Positions 13,536 to 21,700 of a DNA stretch of 24,044 nt are shown here, piece by piece. A program made the position numbers and the translations under genes. This DNA is from Planctomycetota bacterium. GTDB taxonomy: Bacteria > Planctomycetota > MHYJ01 > JACPRB01. The DNA lies in NCBI GenBank assembly GCA_023261405.1, contig JAHFOZ010000010.1:1-24044 (forward strand), given 5' to 3'. Positions within the stretch are counted from its first letter, which is position 1. Each line of letters opens with the position of its first letter. A model generated the notes under the pieces. It was not told where the DNA came from. It saw only the letters and a program-made list of their open reading frames with translations, and made no database searches.

Positions 13536-13709
13536 ACGCCGGGCCGGGAGGTTCTCGACGGGCCGCACGGCCAGGTCGTCAATGATCCGATCGTCAAGGG
13601 CGCAATCCCTGATTGACTCCCTCCGTCGTTGGGGACATACTTCATGGCGGATCAGGGCTCCGTCCAGGGAGCCCAGGGCGGGCGGGACCGGCGGCGTTCA
13701 GGCGGGTCC
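13536..13709. other. leader and intergenic region before the kinase
   Basis: The gap holds a promoter (13613-13641), a hairpin GTCAA-GGG ... CCC-TGA-TTGAC just upstream (about 13593-13617), and a seven-base-pair hairpin GGGCTCC ... GGAGCCC (13655-13674) in the predicted leader. In-frame TTG (13629) and ATG (13644) codons lie at or before the predicted transcription start and are not used as the gene start. Confidence 0.45.
13613..13641 (+). promoter_or_regulatory. promoter for the Ser/Thr kinase
   Basis: On the plus strand, -35 TTGACT (13613-13618, five of six consensus bases), a 17-base spacer and -10 CATACT (13636-13641). The expected start near 13648 leaves a leader of about 62 bases before the ATG at 13710. 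The sequence also resembles part of the repeat at 18544-18603. Confidence 0.55.
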
Positions 13710-15308
13710 ATGAAGAGCGTCCTCTGTCGCTTCTGCGGCGCAGTCCAGCTCCTGCCGCCGGCGGGGGCGGACCGGCTCTACCGTTGCAAGGAGTGCTACA
13801 GCGTCCTCACCCTCGACCTCGCGCCTGAAGCCGGCTCCCCTGATCCCGCGACTCCGACGCTCGACCTGGACGCGGAGGCGGTCCCGGACGGCCTCTCGTT
13901 CGGGAAGTACACGCTCCACCAGAAGCTGGGCAGCGGCGGCATGGGAGTCGTCTACGACGCGCTCGACACCACCCTGAACCGGCGCGTCGCGCTCAAGGTC
14001 CTCTTCGCCCGGAAGACCGACGATCCCAGGGAGGCGATGAGCGGCTGGCAGCGCTTCATCCAGGAGGCACGCGCCTGCGCGAACCTGGCCAAGCACCCCA
14101 ACATCGTCACGGTCTACGAGGCGGCGGTCCAGGGCGGCAAGCGCTACATCGCCATGGAGCGCATCCAGGGCCTGCCCCTCTCGGAGTGGCGCCGCAAGAA
14201 TCCCGGGCCGCGGCCCGAACTCGTCCGGATGCTCCGCGACGTCGCCCTCGCCGTTCACCACGCCCACGAGCACGGCATCGTGCATCGCGACATCAAGCCC
14301 CGTAACGTCCTCGTGGACGCCGCGGGGAAACCCATCGTCACCGACTTCGGCCTCGCCCAGAGCCTGGGCTCGCGCCCGCAAGAGACAAAGGACACGACCG
14401 AAGGCTCCCCCGCCTACATGAGCCCGGAGCAGGCGCTGGGCCTGGAGTCGGTCGACCGCACCACCGATGTCTACTCGCTGGGCGTCATGCTCTACGAGGT
14501 CCTCTCCGGCCGGCAGCCGTTCGAGGGAGGGAGTCCGGAGGAGATCCTCTCAAAGGTGGTCCACGACACGGTGCCCCCGCCCTCCGAAGCGGTCGGGGAT
14601 CCCGACCCGGCCCTCGACGAGATCTGCCTCAAGGCCATGGCCAAGGAGCCCCAGGACCGCCACCCCACCTCGGAGGCCTTCGCGCAGGAACTGACCCGCT
14701 GGCTCGGCGATAGCCCCTCGAAGTCGCACGCGACCCCCGCCCCACGCAGCTGGTCCGCGTTTCCGCTCGCGGCCGCCGCCGCGTTCCTCGCGGGCGTGGG
14801 CACGCTCCTCGCCTGGCAGTTCCGCGGTCCCGACGCCGGCAGGGCGGACGCGGCCCGGGGCGGAACGTTTCCCGAGCGGGCGGCGATCGAGCAGCGCCTG
14901 CGCGAGGCGGAGGCGCGAGCGGCGGCGCCGGTCACGATCCCCCTCGAGGTGTTCAAGCCGGTGAAGATGGACTACTACCGGCTCTACGACTACATGCACT
15001 TCGGGTCCGCGGGCGTGGCCGAGGCCGCCGTGACGCTCCCCGAGACGGGCGACTACGAGGTGGTCGTGACCGCCGGGGGCCCGGAGGTCGCCGGCGAGTT
15101 CCCCCGCTTCCGCATCCTCGTGGACGGCCGGGCCGTGGGGGAAGCGAGCCTCACCGCCGGGGGACGGGCCGAGTACCGCGTCCCCGCCCGGATCGGCGTG
15201 GGCGCGCACCGGCTGGGCGTGGAGTTCACGAACGACCTCTTCGAGAAGGAGAAGGGGCTGGACCGGAACCTCTACGTCTACGGGGTGGTGCTCAAGCGGG
15301 TGAGGTAG
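13710..15308 (+). CDS. membrane Ser/Thr protein kinase with zinc ribbon and extracytoplasmic carbohydrate-module-like domain
   Basis: 532 residues. Residues 6-29 form a zinc ribbon (CRFC and CKEC). The Hanks-type kinase domain spans about 65-333, with glycine loop GSGGMG (74-79), Lys96 in VALK, catalytic HRDIKPRN (Asp194), DFG (212-214) and SPE (238-240), so it should be active. A single membrane helix (about 350-371) separates it from an external region: a short coiled segment, then a beta-rich domain (about 407-532) with PRFRILVDGRAVGE and NLYVYGVVLKR, which resembles the CBM60-type xylan-binding module. This suggests sensing of a polysaccharide or cell-wall ligand outside and phosphorylation inside; the ligand is inferred. 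ATG at 13710 follows from the predicted promoter; two upstream in-frame starts are discounted. Its stop lies three bases from the stop of the convergent ABC permease. Confidence 0.9.
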   Translation: MKSVLCRFCGAVQLLPPAGADRLYRCKECYSVLTLDLAPEAGSPDPATPTLDLDAEAVPDGLSFGKYTLHQKLGSGGMGVVYDALDTTLNRRVALKVLFARKTDDPREAMSGWQRFIQEARACANLAKHPNIVTVYEAAVQGGKRYIAMERIQGLPLSEWRRKNPGPRPELVRMLRDVALAVHHAHEHGIVHRDIKPRNVLVDAAGKPIVTDFGLAQSLGSRPQETKDTTEGSPAYMSPEQALGLESVDRTTDVYSLGVMLYEVLSGRQPFEGGSPEEILSKVVHDTVPPPSEAVGDPDPALDEICLKAMAKEPQDRHPTSEAFAQELTRWLGDSPSKSHATPAPRSWSAFPLAAAAAFLAGVGTLLAWQFRGPDAGRADAARGGTFPERAAIEQRLREAEARAAAPVTIPLEVFKPVKMDYYRLYDYMHFGSAGVAEAAVTLPETGDYEVVVTAGGPEVAGEFPRFRILVDGRAVGEASLTAGGRAEYRVPARIGVGAHRLGVEFTNDLFEKEKGLDRNLYVYGVVLKRVR

Positions 15309-15311
15309 GGA

Positions 15312-16613
15312 TCAGTAGTCGCGCTTCGCGAAGGCCCACCCTGCCAACGCCAGCATCAGGAGCGCGAAGAGTCCGCTCGTGCCCAGGACCAGGGTCGTAT
15401 CCACCGGCGGGACCTGGGCGAACATCGATCCGTCCAGCGAGTCCCCCAGGTTGCCCCGCAGGGACAGCCGGTTGTTGAGCATCCCCAGGTCGAAGGTCTT
15501 CGGGAGGAGGAGATAGAGGAACCGCACCAGTCCCGCCACCGATCGCGGCGCATCCAGACCGTCCGGCGAGGTGATGAAGAACTGGGCCCGGCCGACCGTG
15601 GCGCAGACCGCCCAGAACCCGATGGTCACGAAGCACGAGACGCCGAAGCTCCGCGTCAGGATGCCCATCAGGACCGAGACGGAGTAGAGCACGGCGAAGG
15701 AGAATGCGAGGACCAGGATGGTCAGCGGGAAATACGGATTCCAGTGCCCGGTGCGCCAGGAGAGGGTGAGCCAGCATCCTCCGATGAGGAACGAGGAGTA
15801 GAGCAGCACGTAACAGCAGCCCCCGAGGTACTTGTAGACGAGGAGCGCCATCCTCGCGATGGGCTTCGAGAGGAGGACGTCGATCGTCCCCTTCTGGAGC
15901 ATGGTCGGCACGATTCCCGCGGTGACCACGATCGCGGTGAGCATCCCGGCGAAGCCCGCGAACGTGTCGGCCATCGTGATCTCGATCGCGCTGGACATCT
16001 CGGCGGAGCTCATGTACCGGTCGAGAAGCCTGGGCCTCCACGTCACCAGCCCGAAGAAGAGAGCCATCTCCTCGGCCCCGCTGATGATCCGCAGGCCGCT
16101 CACGCGGATGTCCACCTCCCAGGACAGGTCTCCGCCGGCGCGCAGCTCCGAGGGATGCAGGCCCGCCTCCCGGAACTGGGCGCGCAGGAACTTCTTCTGG
16201 AGCTCGGCATCCGCGGGGACGTCGGCGTCCGGGATCGCGTCCGCCTCCTTGCGGCACTTCCGCTCGCTCACGCCCCACCAGTGGCGGATGAGCCGGTGCG
16301 CGTCGGCGGCCGGCGCGGCCGTCACGCGGAATCTGTAGCGCGGCTTCCCCTCCTCCTCCGTCATCGCCACGGCCCCCGCCTCGAACTTCACGCTTTCGTA
16401 TTCCTTCCTCCAGAACTCCTTGGGGGCCGGCCGCGCCGAAATCGTGTTGAAGCGCTCCACGATCGACTGGACGGCCTGCTTCGGTTCGAGCGGGTGGAAC
16501 GAGACGCTCAGGCAGAATAGGATGCAGGCGGCGGAGATCACGAGAAGGACGTAGAGCGACTTCCGGTCCAGCGCCTCGCGCAGGGAGTCCTTGAGGAGGA
16601 CGAAATACCTCAC
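15312..16613 (-). CDS. ABC-2 type transporter permease
   Basis: 433 residues, GTG start overlapping the stop of the ATPase gene (GTGA). A first membrane helix (about residues 17-36, SLYVLLVISAACILFCLSV) is followed by a large hydrophilic extracytoplasmic region of about 140 residues, then about five to six further helices (GMLTAIVVTAGIVPTM, YVLLYSSFLIGGCWLTL, LTILVLAFSFAVLYSVSVLM, SCFVTIGFWAVCATVG, and the C-terminal LGTSGLFALLMLALAGWAF). KGTIDVLLSKPIARMALLVYK is typical of ABC-2 permeases of the NosY/Gld type. With the adjacent ATPase it should form an exporter or a membrane-remodelling transporter. The substrate is unknown. A longer open frame upstream is the ATPase gene in another frame and is rejected. 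Confidence 0.87.
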   Translation of the reverse strand: MRYFVLLKDSLREALDRKSLYVLLVISAACILFCLSVSFHPLEPKQAVQSIVERFNTISARPAPKEFWRKEYESVKFEAGAVAMTEEEGKPRYRFRVTAAPAADAHRLIRHWWGVSERKCRKEADAIPDADVPADAELQKKFLRAQFREAGLHPSELRAGGDLSWEVDIRVSGLRIISGAEEMALFFGLVTWRPRLLDRYMSSAEMSSAIEITMADTFAGFAGMLTAIVVTAGIVPTMLQKGTIDVLLSKPIARMALLVYKYLGGCCYVLLYSSFLIGGCWLTLSWRTGHWNPYFPLTILVLAFSFAVLYSVSVLMGILTRSFGVSCFVTIGFWAVCATVGRAQFFITSPDGLDAPRSVAGLVRFLYLLLPKTFDLGMLNNRLSLRGNLGDSLDGSMFAQVPPVDTTLVLGTSGLFALLMLALAGWAFAKRDY

Positions 16614-17506
16614 TCCTGCACCACCCGCATGAAGACGTCCTCCAGGGTGGCGCTGGCCACGTGCACGATGAGAAGGCCGCGCGCCCGGAGGAAGTCGATC
16701 AGGCGGTTGAGGGAGGCCGCGTCGGGGAGTTCCGCGTCCAGGCCCCCGCGGACCGCCTTGACTTCCGGGAAGGCCTTTCGGATCTCTCCCATCGTCTCGT
16801 CCGGAATGCGACCCTCGACCCGGATCTCCCACGCATTCACGGAGCGCGTGAGGTCGACCACCCGCCCCTCCCTGAGGAGCCGGCCCTTGGAGAGGATCGC
16901 CACGCGGTCGCAGATCATCTCCACCTCCCCCAGGAGATGGGAGTTGATGAAGACCGTCTTGCCCCGGGACTTCAGATCCAGGATCTGCTGGCGGATGTTC
17001 TTCCGGCCGATGGGGTCCACGCCGTCGGTGGGCTCGTCCAGGAAGACGACCTCCGGGTCATGGAGGACCGCCTGGGCGATGCCGAGGCGCTGGCGCATCC
17101 CTTTGGAAAACGTGCGGATCTTCTGGTCGCGGTGCGGGAGGAGCGCGACCTGGTCGAGCGCCTCGGGGATGCGGCGTCGGCGGTCCGCCAGGGGCATGCC
17201 GGAGAGCGCGCCCAGGAAATCCAGGAGGCTCGCGGCGGTGTGGTAGTCGGGAAAACGGTGGTCCTCCGGGAGGTAGCCCACGCGCTCGCGCGAGGCGACG
17301 TTGGGGACCTCCCGGCCCAGGAGGGAAGCCGTGCCGCCCGAAGCGCGGACGAGCGAGAGGAGGATCTTGACGAGGGTGGTCTTCCCGGCGCCGTTCTGGC
17401 CGAGAAAGCCGTAGATCTCCCCCTGCTCCACCGAGAGGCTCACGCCCTGGAGGGCCGGGGTGGTCTTGTAGTTCTTGAAGAGGTCGCGGACCTCGATGGC
17501 GGCCAT
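16610..17506 (-). CDS. ABC transporter ATP-binding protein
   Basis: 298 residues from MAAIEVRDLFKNYKTTPALQ. Walker A is GQNGAGKTT (36-44), the ABC signature FSKGMRQRLG (133-142), Walker B VVFLDEPTDGVDP (153-165) and the switch His in SHLLGEVE. All catalytic residues are present. SKGMRQR and the C-terminal extension of about 90 residues (WEIRVEGRIPDET and following) are typical of ATPases paired with ABC-2 permeases (CcmA/NosF group). It energises the permease encoded immediately downstream with a four-base overlap. ATG at 17506 was chosen as the point where the family alignment begins; the longer frame to 17545 runs into the promoter. Confidence 0.95.
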   Translation of the reverse strand: MAAIEVRDLFKNYKTTPALQGVSLSVEQGEIYGFLGQNGAGKTTLVKILLSLVRASGGTASLLGREVPNVASRERVGYLPEDHRFPDYHTAASLLDFLGALSGMPLADRRRRIPEALDQVALLPHRDQKIRTFSKGMRQRLGIAQAVLHDPEVVFLDEPTDGVDPIGRKNIRQQILDLKSRGKTVFINSHLLGEVEMICDRVAILSKGRLLREGRVVDLTRSVNAWEIRVEGRIPDETMGEIRKAFPEVKAVRGGLDAELPDAASLNRLIDFLRARGLLIVHVASATLEDVFMRVVQE

Positions 17507-17516
17507 GCGGGGTCCG

Positions 17517-17545
17517 ATCCTACGCCCCCCGCAAAGGGCGCGCAA
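17517..17545 (-). promoter_or_regulatory. possible promoter for the ABC transporter operon
   Basis: On the minus strand, TTGCGC (17540-17545), a 17-base spacer and TAGGAT (17517-17522). The -10 ends 10 bases before the ATG at 17506, so the leader would be about four bases. The match to consensus is only moderate. Confidence 0.45.
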
Positions 17546-17551
17546 AGGAAT

Positions 17552-18526
17552 TCATCGGACCTCGGTGTTGCGGGCGATCCAACGCCACTCCGAGGTGAGC
17601 GCCCAGGGGCGGTAGAGGCCCGCCGTGAGGAGGGTGAGCAGGCTCCCCAGGAGCGCCGTGCCGAAGTAGCCGGCGAACGAGCCGGCGAAACGGAGCCGCT
17701 GCATCTGGCCGAACTTTCCCGGGATCGACAGGCGGTTCTGCTCCCACTTGACCCAGGTCCAGGCCAGGAGCGGGCGGAGCAGGCCGCCGGTGGCGATCGC
17801 GAGGGGCAGGAGGAGGAGGCTCAGCATGGAGTAGCCCAGGATCTCGTCGCTCGAGGATTCGAAGTCGAGCGCCCGGCTGGCGTGGCCCGGCACCACGCAG
17901 TTGCGGTAGAAGGACCTGCGGTTGCGGGCATAGAGGAAGGGCAGGGCCAGGCCGGCGGTGAGCGCCAGGAAGAGGACGTTGAGGATCACGTTGCCCGCGA
18001 GCCGGAACGCCGTGGGCCGGTAGTCGGCCGGGGCGCCGTAGATCAGCGTGTGGCGGATGCGGTAGCGGCGGACAAACGTGCTGACGATCCCGATCCCCAG
18101 CGAGAATGCGGTGAAGCCCACCCAGAGCACGGGGAGGCCGATCGAGCCGGGATTCACGACCGCGGTCACCGGAGTGAGGAAGCCCACTCCGCTCCGAACG
18201 AGGGCCAGGAGGAGCGCGGCGACCGCCCCGACCGTCAGGATGAGGCGCGCCCCGAGGAGCGGAAGGAGGCCGACCGCCGAGCCCTCATAGGCATAGGGGA
18301 CCGAGCTTTCGGGCGAGGCCGGGGCGGCCTTCCTCCGGACGGCGGTCGCGACCTTGGGCCGCACCGCCACGGCGATCTTCTCGCAGTCGGGACATTCGGT
18401 GTCCAGGACGAGCCAGGTGCCGCATCCCGGACACTTCCCCAGGATCGCCTTGCAGGCCCCGCACGTCTCGGCCGCGGCGGGGATCGCCATCCCGCACGAA
18501 GGGCATTCATCAGCCGGATTCACCAC
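17552..18526 (-). CDS. zinc-ribbon and DUF898-like membrane protein
   Basis: 324 residues from a GTG at 18526 (a second GTG at 18523 is equally good), both served by GGGAGGA at 18531-18537. The N-terminus has two zinc ribbons: CPSC/CGAC (residues about 7-22) and CPGC/CPDC (about 31-49). A linker leads to a membrane region with about six helices. Two segments fit the DUF898 (YjgN-like) family: NVLFLALTAGLALPFLYARN and, near the end, LLTLLTAGLYRPWALTSEW. The function of this family is not known; members are inner-membrane proteins. The gene lies between the TPR protein and the ABC transporter on the same strand, with an unusual repeat in its leader. An upstream extension to 18586 would translate that repeat and is rejected. 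Confidence 0.8.
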   Translation of the reverse strand: MVNPADECPSCGMAIPAAAETCGACKAILGKCPGCGTWLVLDTECPDCEKIAVAVRPKVATAVRRKAAPASPESSVPYAYEGSAVGLLPLLGARLILTVGAVAALLLALVRSGVGFLTPVTAVVNPGSIGLPVLWVGFTAFSLGIGIVSTFVRRYRIRHTLIYGAPADYRPTAFRLAGNVILNVLFLALTAGLALPFLYARNRRSFYRNCVVPGHASRALDFESSSDEILGYSMLSLLLLPLAIATGGLLRPLLAWTWVKWEQNRLSIPGKFGQMQRLRFAGSFAGYFGTALLGSLLTLLTAGLYRPWALTSEWRWIARNTEVR

Positions 18527-18543
18527 CCATTCCTCCCAAGACA

Positions 18544-18603
18544 GCCATAAGACACTCCGTCCCTTTTGGGGCTGGCCATAAAGCACTCCGTCCGTCTTAT
18601 GGC
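18544..18603. repeat. REP-like element with two direct and one inverted arm
   Basis: Two direct copies, GCCATAAGACACTCCGTCC (18544-18562) and GCCATAAAGCACTCCGTCC (18574-18592), are 30 bases apart and differ at two positions. A third partial arm, GTCTTATGGC (18594-18603), is an exact inverted copy of GCCATAAGAC (18544-18553). The inverted arm can pair with either direct copy, giving two competing hairpins. The element lies in the 81-base gap between the TPR gene and the DUF898 gene. Short palindromic elements of this style resemble REP sequences moved by REP-associated (RAYT) transposases; that link is inference. Confidence 0.65.
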
Positions 18604-18607
18604 CGGG

Positions 18608-21600
18608 TCAGCGGGGCTCAGACCAGGACCAGAGGAGCTGGCGGGCGCGGACCTTGAACTCCTCGTCGCCGCCCGCGCCCAGGGCCCCCTTGAGAAGGGG
18701 GGCGCAGCCGGGACCCAGCTTCTTTAGATCGCCCTCTGCCCCATCCCGGTCCACCACCGAATCGCTCCCCAACTTTTCCAGCAGATCCTTCACGGCGGCC
18801 CGATCCGCGGCGGCCAGCGGCGGCAGCGTGCCCTTCAGGAAGCGGTCGATGAACCAGTCCTGTCCCAGCTTCTTGAGCAGGGCCGCACGCAGCGAGGCTG
18901 AATCCTGAAGCTCCGGCTGGGGCATCCCCGGCCTGGGCACACCTCTTATCGAAGCCGACATGCCGGAGCGAGACTTCACCGCCTCCTCCACTTGAACACC
19001 CTTGGAGTAAGCCCGGTAGGCCGCCTCGAAGTCCCCCCGCTTCTCCCGGAGCCGGCCGAGCTTCGAGAAAACATCCGACCCGGCCAGCCGAAGGGGCTCC
19101 GAGACCCGCTCCACGAAACGGCCGTACGCCGCGAGCGCCTTGTCCTCCGCGCCGGCCGCCTCGTAGATCGCCCCCACCTGATCGAGGAGCCAGGTCGCCG
19201 TCGCCGCCTCTAGGTTCATCCGATCGAGCGCCGCGGCGGCCTGTTCGAACCGCGAGGCCCGCCGGTGGAGCGAGGCGACCTGGAAAAGCACCGCATTCCG
19301 GTCCAGCTTGGGATGCGTCGCCTTCCCGAGCCGCGCCACCACCTCCTCGTAAACCTGGAGCGCCCGCGCCGGGTCGCTCCCCTGGCACGCGTTCGCCAGC
19401 TCATACCCCACTTCCGGATTGTCCGGCGCCAGTTCGTAGGCCTTCTCGTACGCCCCCGCCGCCTCCTGCGGACGCGAGACCGCCATCGTCAGGAGCGTCG
19501 CGAACTTCCTCCAGTCGGCCGGGTCCTGGGACGACATCAGGAGGTCCTCCCTCACCGCCCGCGCGAATTCCTCCCCCTTGGCGCGGAATGCGTGACGGAG
19601 GTTGTGAAGGTACATGAACTTTTCGCGGTCCAGGTCCTTCAGGGCCTGGAAGGCCTGCACGTGGCGCCCGCGCGCCACCAGGTGCGTCACCGCCACCCCC
19701 ACGGGATCCTTGTTGTCGCCCTGCGCCAGCCGATAGGGACGCGCCGTGCGGTTGAGGCATCCCACGAAGAGCCGGCAGGTCCGCACCAGCCCCTCCTCCC
19801 GGTCGGCCTCGGCATAGGCCTGCGCGATCGCCGGGAGCATTTCCGCCCGCGCCACGACATGCTCCGCCACGAGCGCTTCCTTCTCCAGCCCCTCGAGCAC
19901 CGCATCGAACCGCCTCACGGCCGCGTCGCGCTCCCCCGCCTTGAGGAGGATCAGCCCGAGCAGCGCCGACGCGTGCGGGGAATCGGGCGCTTTGCGCGAC
20001 AACGCCTCCGCCGCCGCACGCCCCGGGAGGGGATCCTCTTTCCGGCCCAAGGCGAGCCGAGCGGCACGCCCCAGCGCCCCGGGGTCATCGACCGCCGTGA
20101 CGAACCCTTCGAAGGCTCCCGCAAACGCCGAGGCATCCGCCGTCCGCAGCCGGAGTTCCTGGAGCGCCCCGACCTTCGGCGCCTCCCGGACGGCCGCTTC
20201 CACGGCGGCCGCCAGGCCCTCGTGTCCCGCCAAGGCGTCCATCAGGGTGGGCCGATCGTCCGCTGCCCCCTCCAGCAACTCACGGAGCGCGCGGCCGGCC
20301 GACGCCGCATCGCCCCTGGCGTGGTGCGCCGCGATCCGGATCCGTGCAACGCCGAGCCGCTCGTGGAGCGACTCCGGCTGCACCGCGGAGACCTGCTTGA
20401 GCGCGCGGTCCCCATCCCCAGCCTCCACCCAGACCCGCGCCACGGCGAGCTTCACCGCTGCGTCCCCGATCGGCTGCCCTTCGATCGCCTTGGCCTGCGC
20501 GAGCCGTTCGGCGGGCTGCTTCGCCAGCTCATACAACCGGAGCAGCGCCACGTTGACGAAGGGCGACGAGGGATGGATCCGCTGGGCCTTCTCGAGGTCG
20601 GCGATACACTCCTTGAAGTCCACCGAGGGGGCCCGGCCGCCCTTCAGCGCCCCGACGACCGCCTCGTGGTAGCGGGCGAGCGCGCGGCCCACGTACGCCG
20701 CGCCGGCCGCCGGGTCGCGCTCGATCGACTTCGTGTAGAAATCCACGGGCCGGAGCGTCCCCTCCGCATGCAGGTCCTTCCGCCGCTCCTCGGGGAGCAA
20801 CTCCCCCGCCGCGATCCCCCGGTTCAGCGTCGCGGCGACCAGCTTCTTCCGGAGAGCCAGTTCCTCGCGGTCGCGACCCGTGGCCTGTCTCGTCCCCGCC
20901 CAGGCCTCGACCTGCTCCGGCACGGCAACGCCCCCGACATCCTTGCGCGAACGCACCTCCCAGCGCACGTAGGCGGCCTGGCGCCCTTCCACGGTGAATT
21001 CCACCTCCATCCGCTCCAGCCGCCAGGTCTCGGGGTCGACGAAGTACCGCTTGAGCGGCTCGCCGACCGGATAGACGCCGAGGAGCGAGTCCGCCGGGCG
21101 GGGCACGGGAACCTCCAGCACGATGAACGTCTTCCCGTCCACCGTCTGCCGGCCCAGCGACCGGAGCGACCCGTCCCGCGCGAACGCCTCCCGGGGCGCC
21201 ACGGAGTAGAGCGTGAGGAGGTCCTCGAACACCCAGCGGAACGAGAAGTCGGACGGGAAGACGTCGAGCGTCGCCGGGTGGTCCTTCTTCGAGCCGCGGA
21301 AGGAGACCGCCGGCGGGAGGATGCGGAAGATCTCTTCCTGTCCGGAAGGCGCGACGGCCCAGAAGTAGAGATCGTCGCCCATCTCCACGGAAGTTGCCTC
21401 TATTTCAAGGTCGAGCGCCGGCCCCCGTCCCCGCATCGAGAGGATGGCCCCGTCCGTGCGAAGCCCCGTGCCGGGAACGAGACGGAGGCGCGTCTCTCCG
21501 CCCAGCTCCAGCTCCTCCTCCATGGACAGGCGCGCGGAGTAGCGGAGGTCGATGTCCTTGAACGAAGCGACGCGGGCCTGCATCTCCTCCACCACCTTGG

Positions 21601-21652
21601 CGGCAGGCGGGTCCTGGAGCGCCACGAGGCAGGCCAGCAGGAAAGCGGACAT
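18608..21652 (-). CDS. large secreted protein: LolA-like domain, TPR array, C-terminal helical repeat
   Basis: 1014 residues. A short signal peptide (SAFLLACLVALQ) sends it to the periplasm. Residues about 17-270 look like the LolA/LppX-type fold: alternating strands such as DIDLRYSARLSMEEELEL, then FEDLLTLYSVAPREA and RYFVDPETWRLERMEVEFT, the last strongly typical of outer-membrane lipoprotein-sorting proteins. Residues about 300-900 are a long array of TPR-like helices (DFKECIADLEKAQRIHPSSP, AGAYEKAYELAPDNPEVGYE, LQVYEEVVARLGKATHP). The last 75 residues (LLEKLGSDSVVDRDGAEGDL, KKLGPGCAPLLKGAL) match a HEAT-like unit found at the ends of many planctomycete proteins. The role is unknown; binding of a lipid or lipoprotein plus protein partners is inferred. 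A -10 box ends six bases before the ATG. Confidence 0.85.
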   Translation of the reverse strand: MSAFLLACLVALQDPPAAKVVEEMQARVASFKDIDLRYSARLSMEEELELGGETRLRLVPGTGLRTDGAILSMRGRGPALDLEIEATSVEMGDDLYFWAVAPSGQEEIFRILPPAVSFRGSKKDHPATLDVFPSDFSFRWVFEDLLTLYSVAPREAFARDGSLRSLGRQTVDGKTFIVLEVPVPRPADSLLGVYPVGEPLKRYFVDPETWRLERMEVEFTVEGRQAAYVRWEVRSRKDVGGVAVPEQVEAWAGTRQATGRDREELALRKKLVAATLNRGIAAGELLPEERRKDLHAEGTLRPVDFYTKSIERDPAAGAAYVGRALARYHEAVVGALKGGRAPSVDFKECIADLEKAQRIHPSSPFVNVALLRLYELAKQPAERLAQAKAIEGQPIGDAAVKLAVARVWVEAGDGDRALKQVSAVQPESLHERLGVARIRIAAHHARGDAASAGRALRELLEGAADDRPTLMDALAGHEGLAAAVEAAVREAPKVGALQELRLRTADASAFAGAFEGFVTAVDDPGALGRAARLALGRKEDPLPGRAAAEALSRKAPDSPHASALLGLILLKAGERDAAVRRFDAVLEGLEKEALVAEHVVARAEMLPAIAQAYAEADREEGLVRTCRLFVGCLNRTARPYRLAQGDNKDPVGVAVTHLVARGRHVQAFQALKDLDREKFMYLHNLRHAFRAKGEEFARAVREDLLMSSQDPADWRKFATLLTMAVSRPQEAAGAYEKAYELAPDNPEVGYELANACQGSDPARALQVYEEVVARLGKATHPKLDRNAVLFQVASLHRRASRFEQAAAALDRMNLEAATATWLLDQVGAIYEAAGAEDKALAAYGRFVERVSEPLRLAGSDVFSKLGRLREKRGDFEAAYRAYSKGVQVEEAVKSRSGMSASIRGVPRPGMPQPELQDSASLRAALLKKLGQDWFIDRFLKGTLPPLAAADRAAVKDLLEKLGSDSVVDRDGAEGDLKKLGPGCAPLLKGALGAGGDEEFKVRARQLLWSWSEPR

Positions 21653-21658
21653 GCAGTG

Positions 21659-21664
21659 ATTATG
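21659..21664 (-). promoter_or_regulatory. -10 box placed for a leaderless transcript
   Basis: CATAAT (five of six consensus bases) ends exactly six bases before the ATG at 21652, so the A of ATG would be the first transcribed base. No good -35 box was found at 16-18 bases. It lies in the 48-base gap after sdhB. Confidence 0.4.
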
Positions 21665-21700
21665 ACGCGGGGAGCGGGCGGCCGTGAGGGGATTCGCGCC

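Noticed and set aside
11469..13568. A 699-codon open frame on the minus strand
   Set aside because: It is antisense to the GT-C/TPR gene, which has clear membrane helices and TPR units; the product is compositionally biased.
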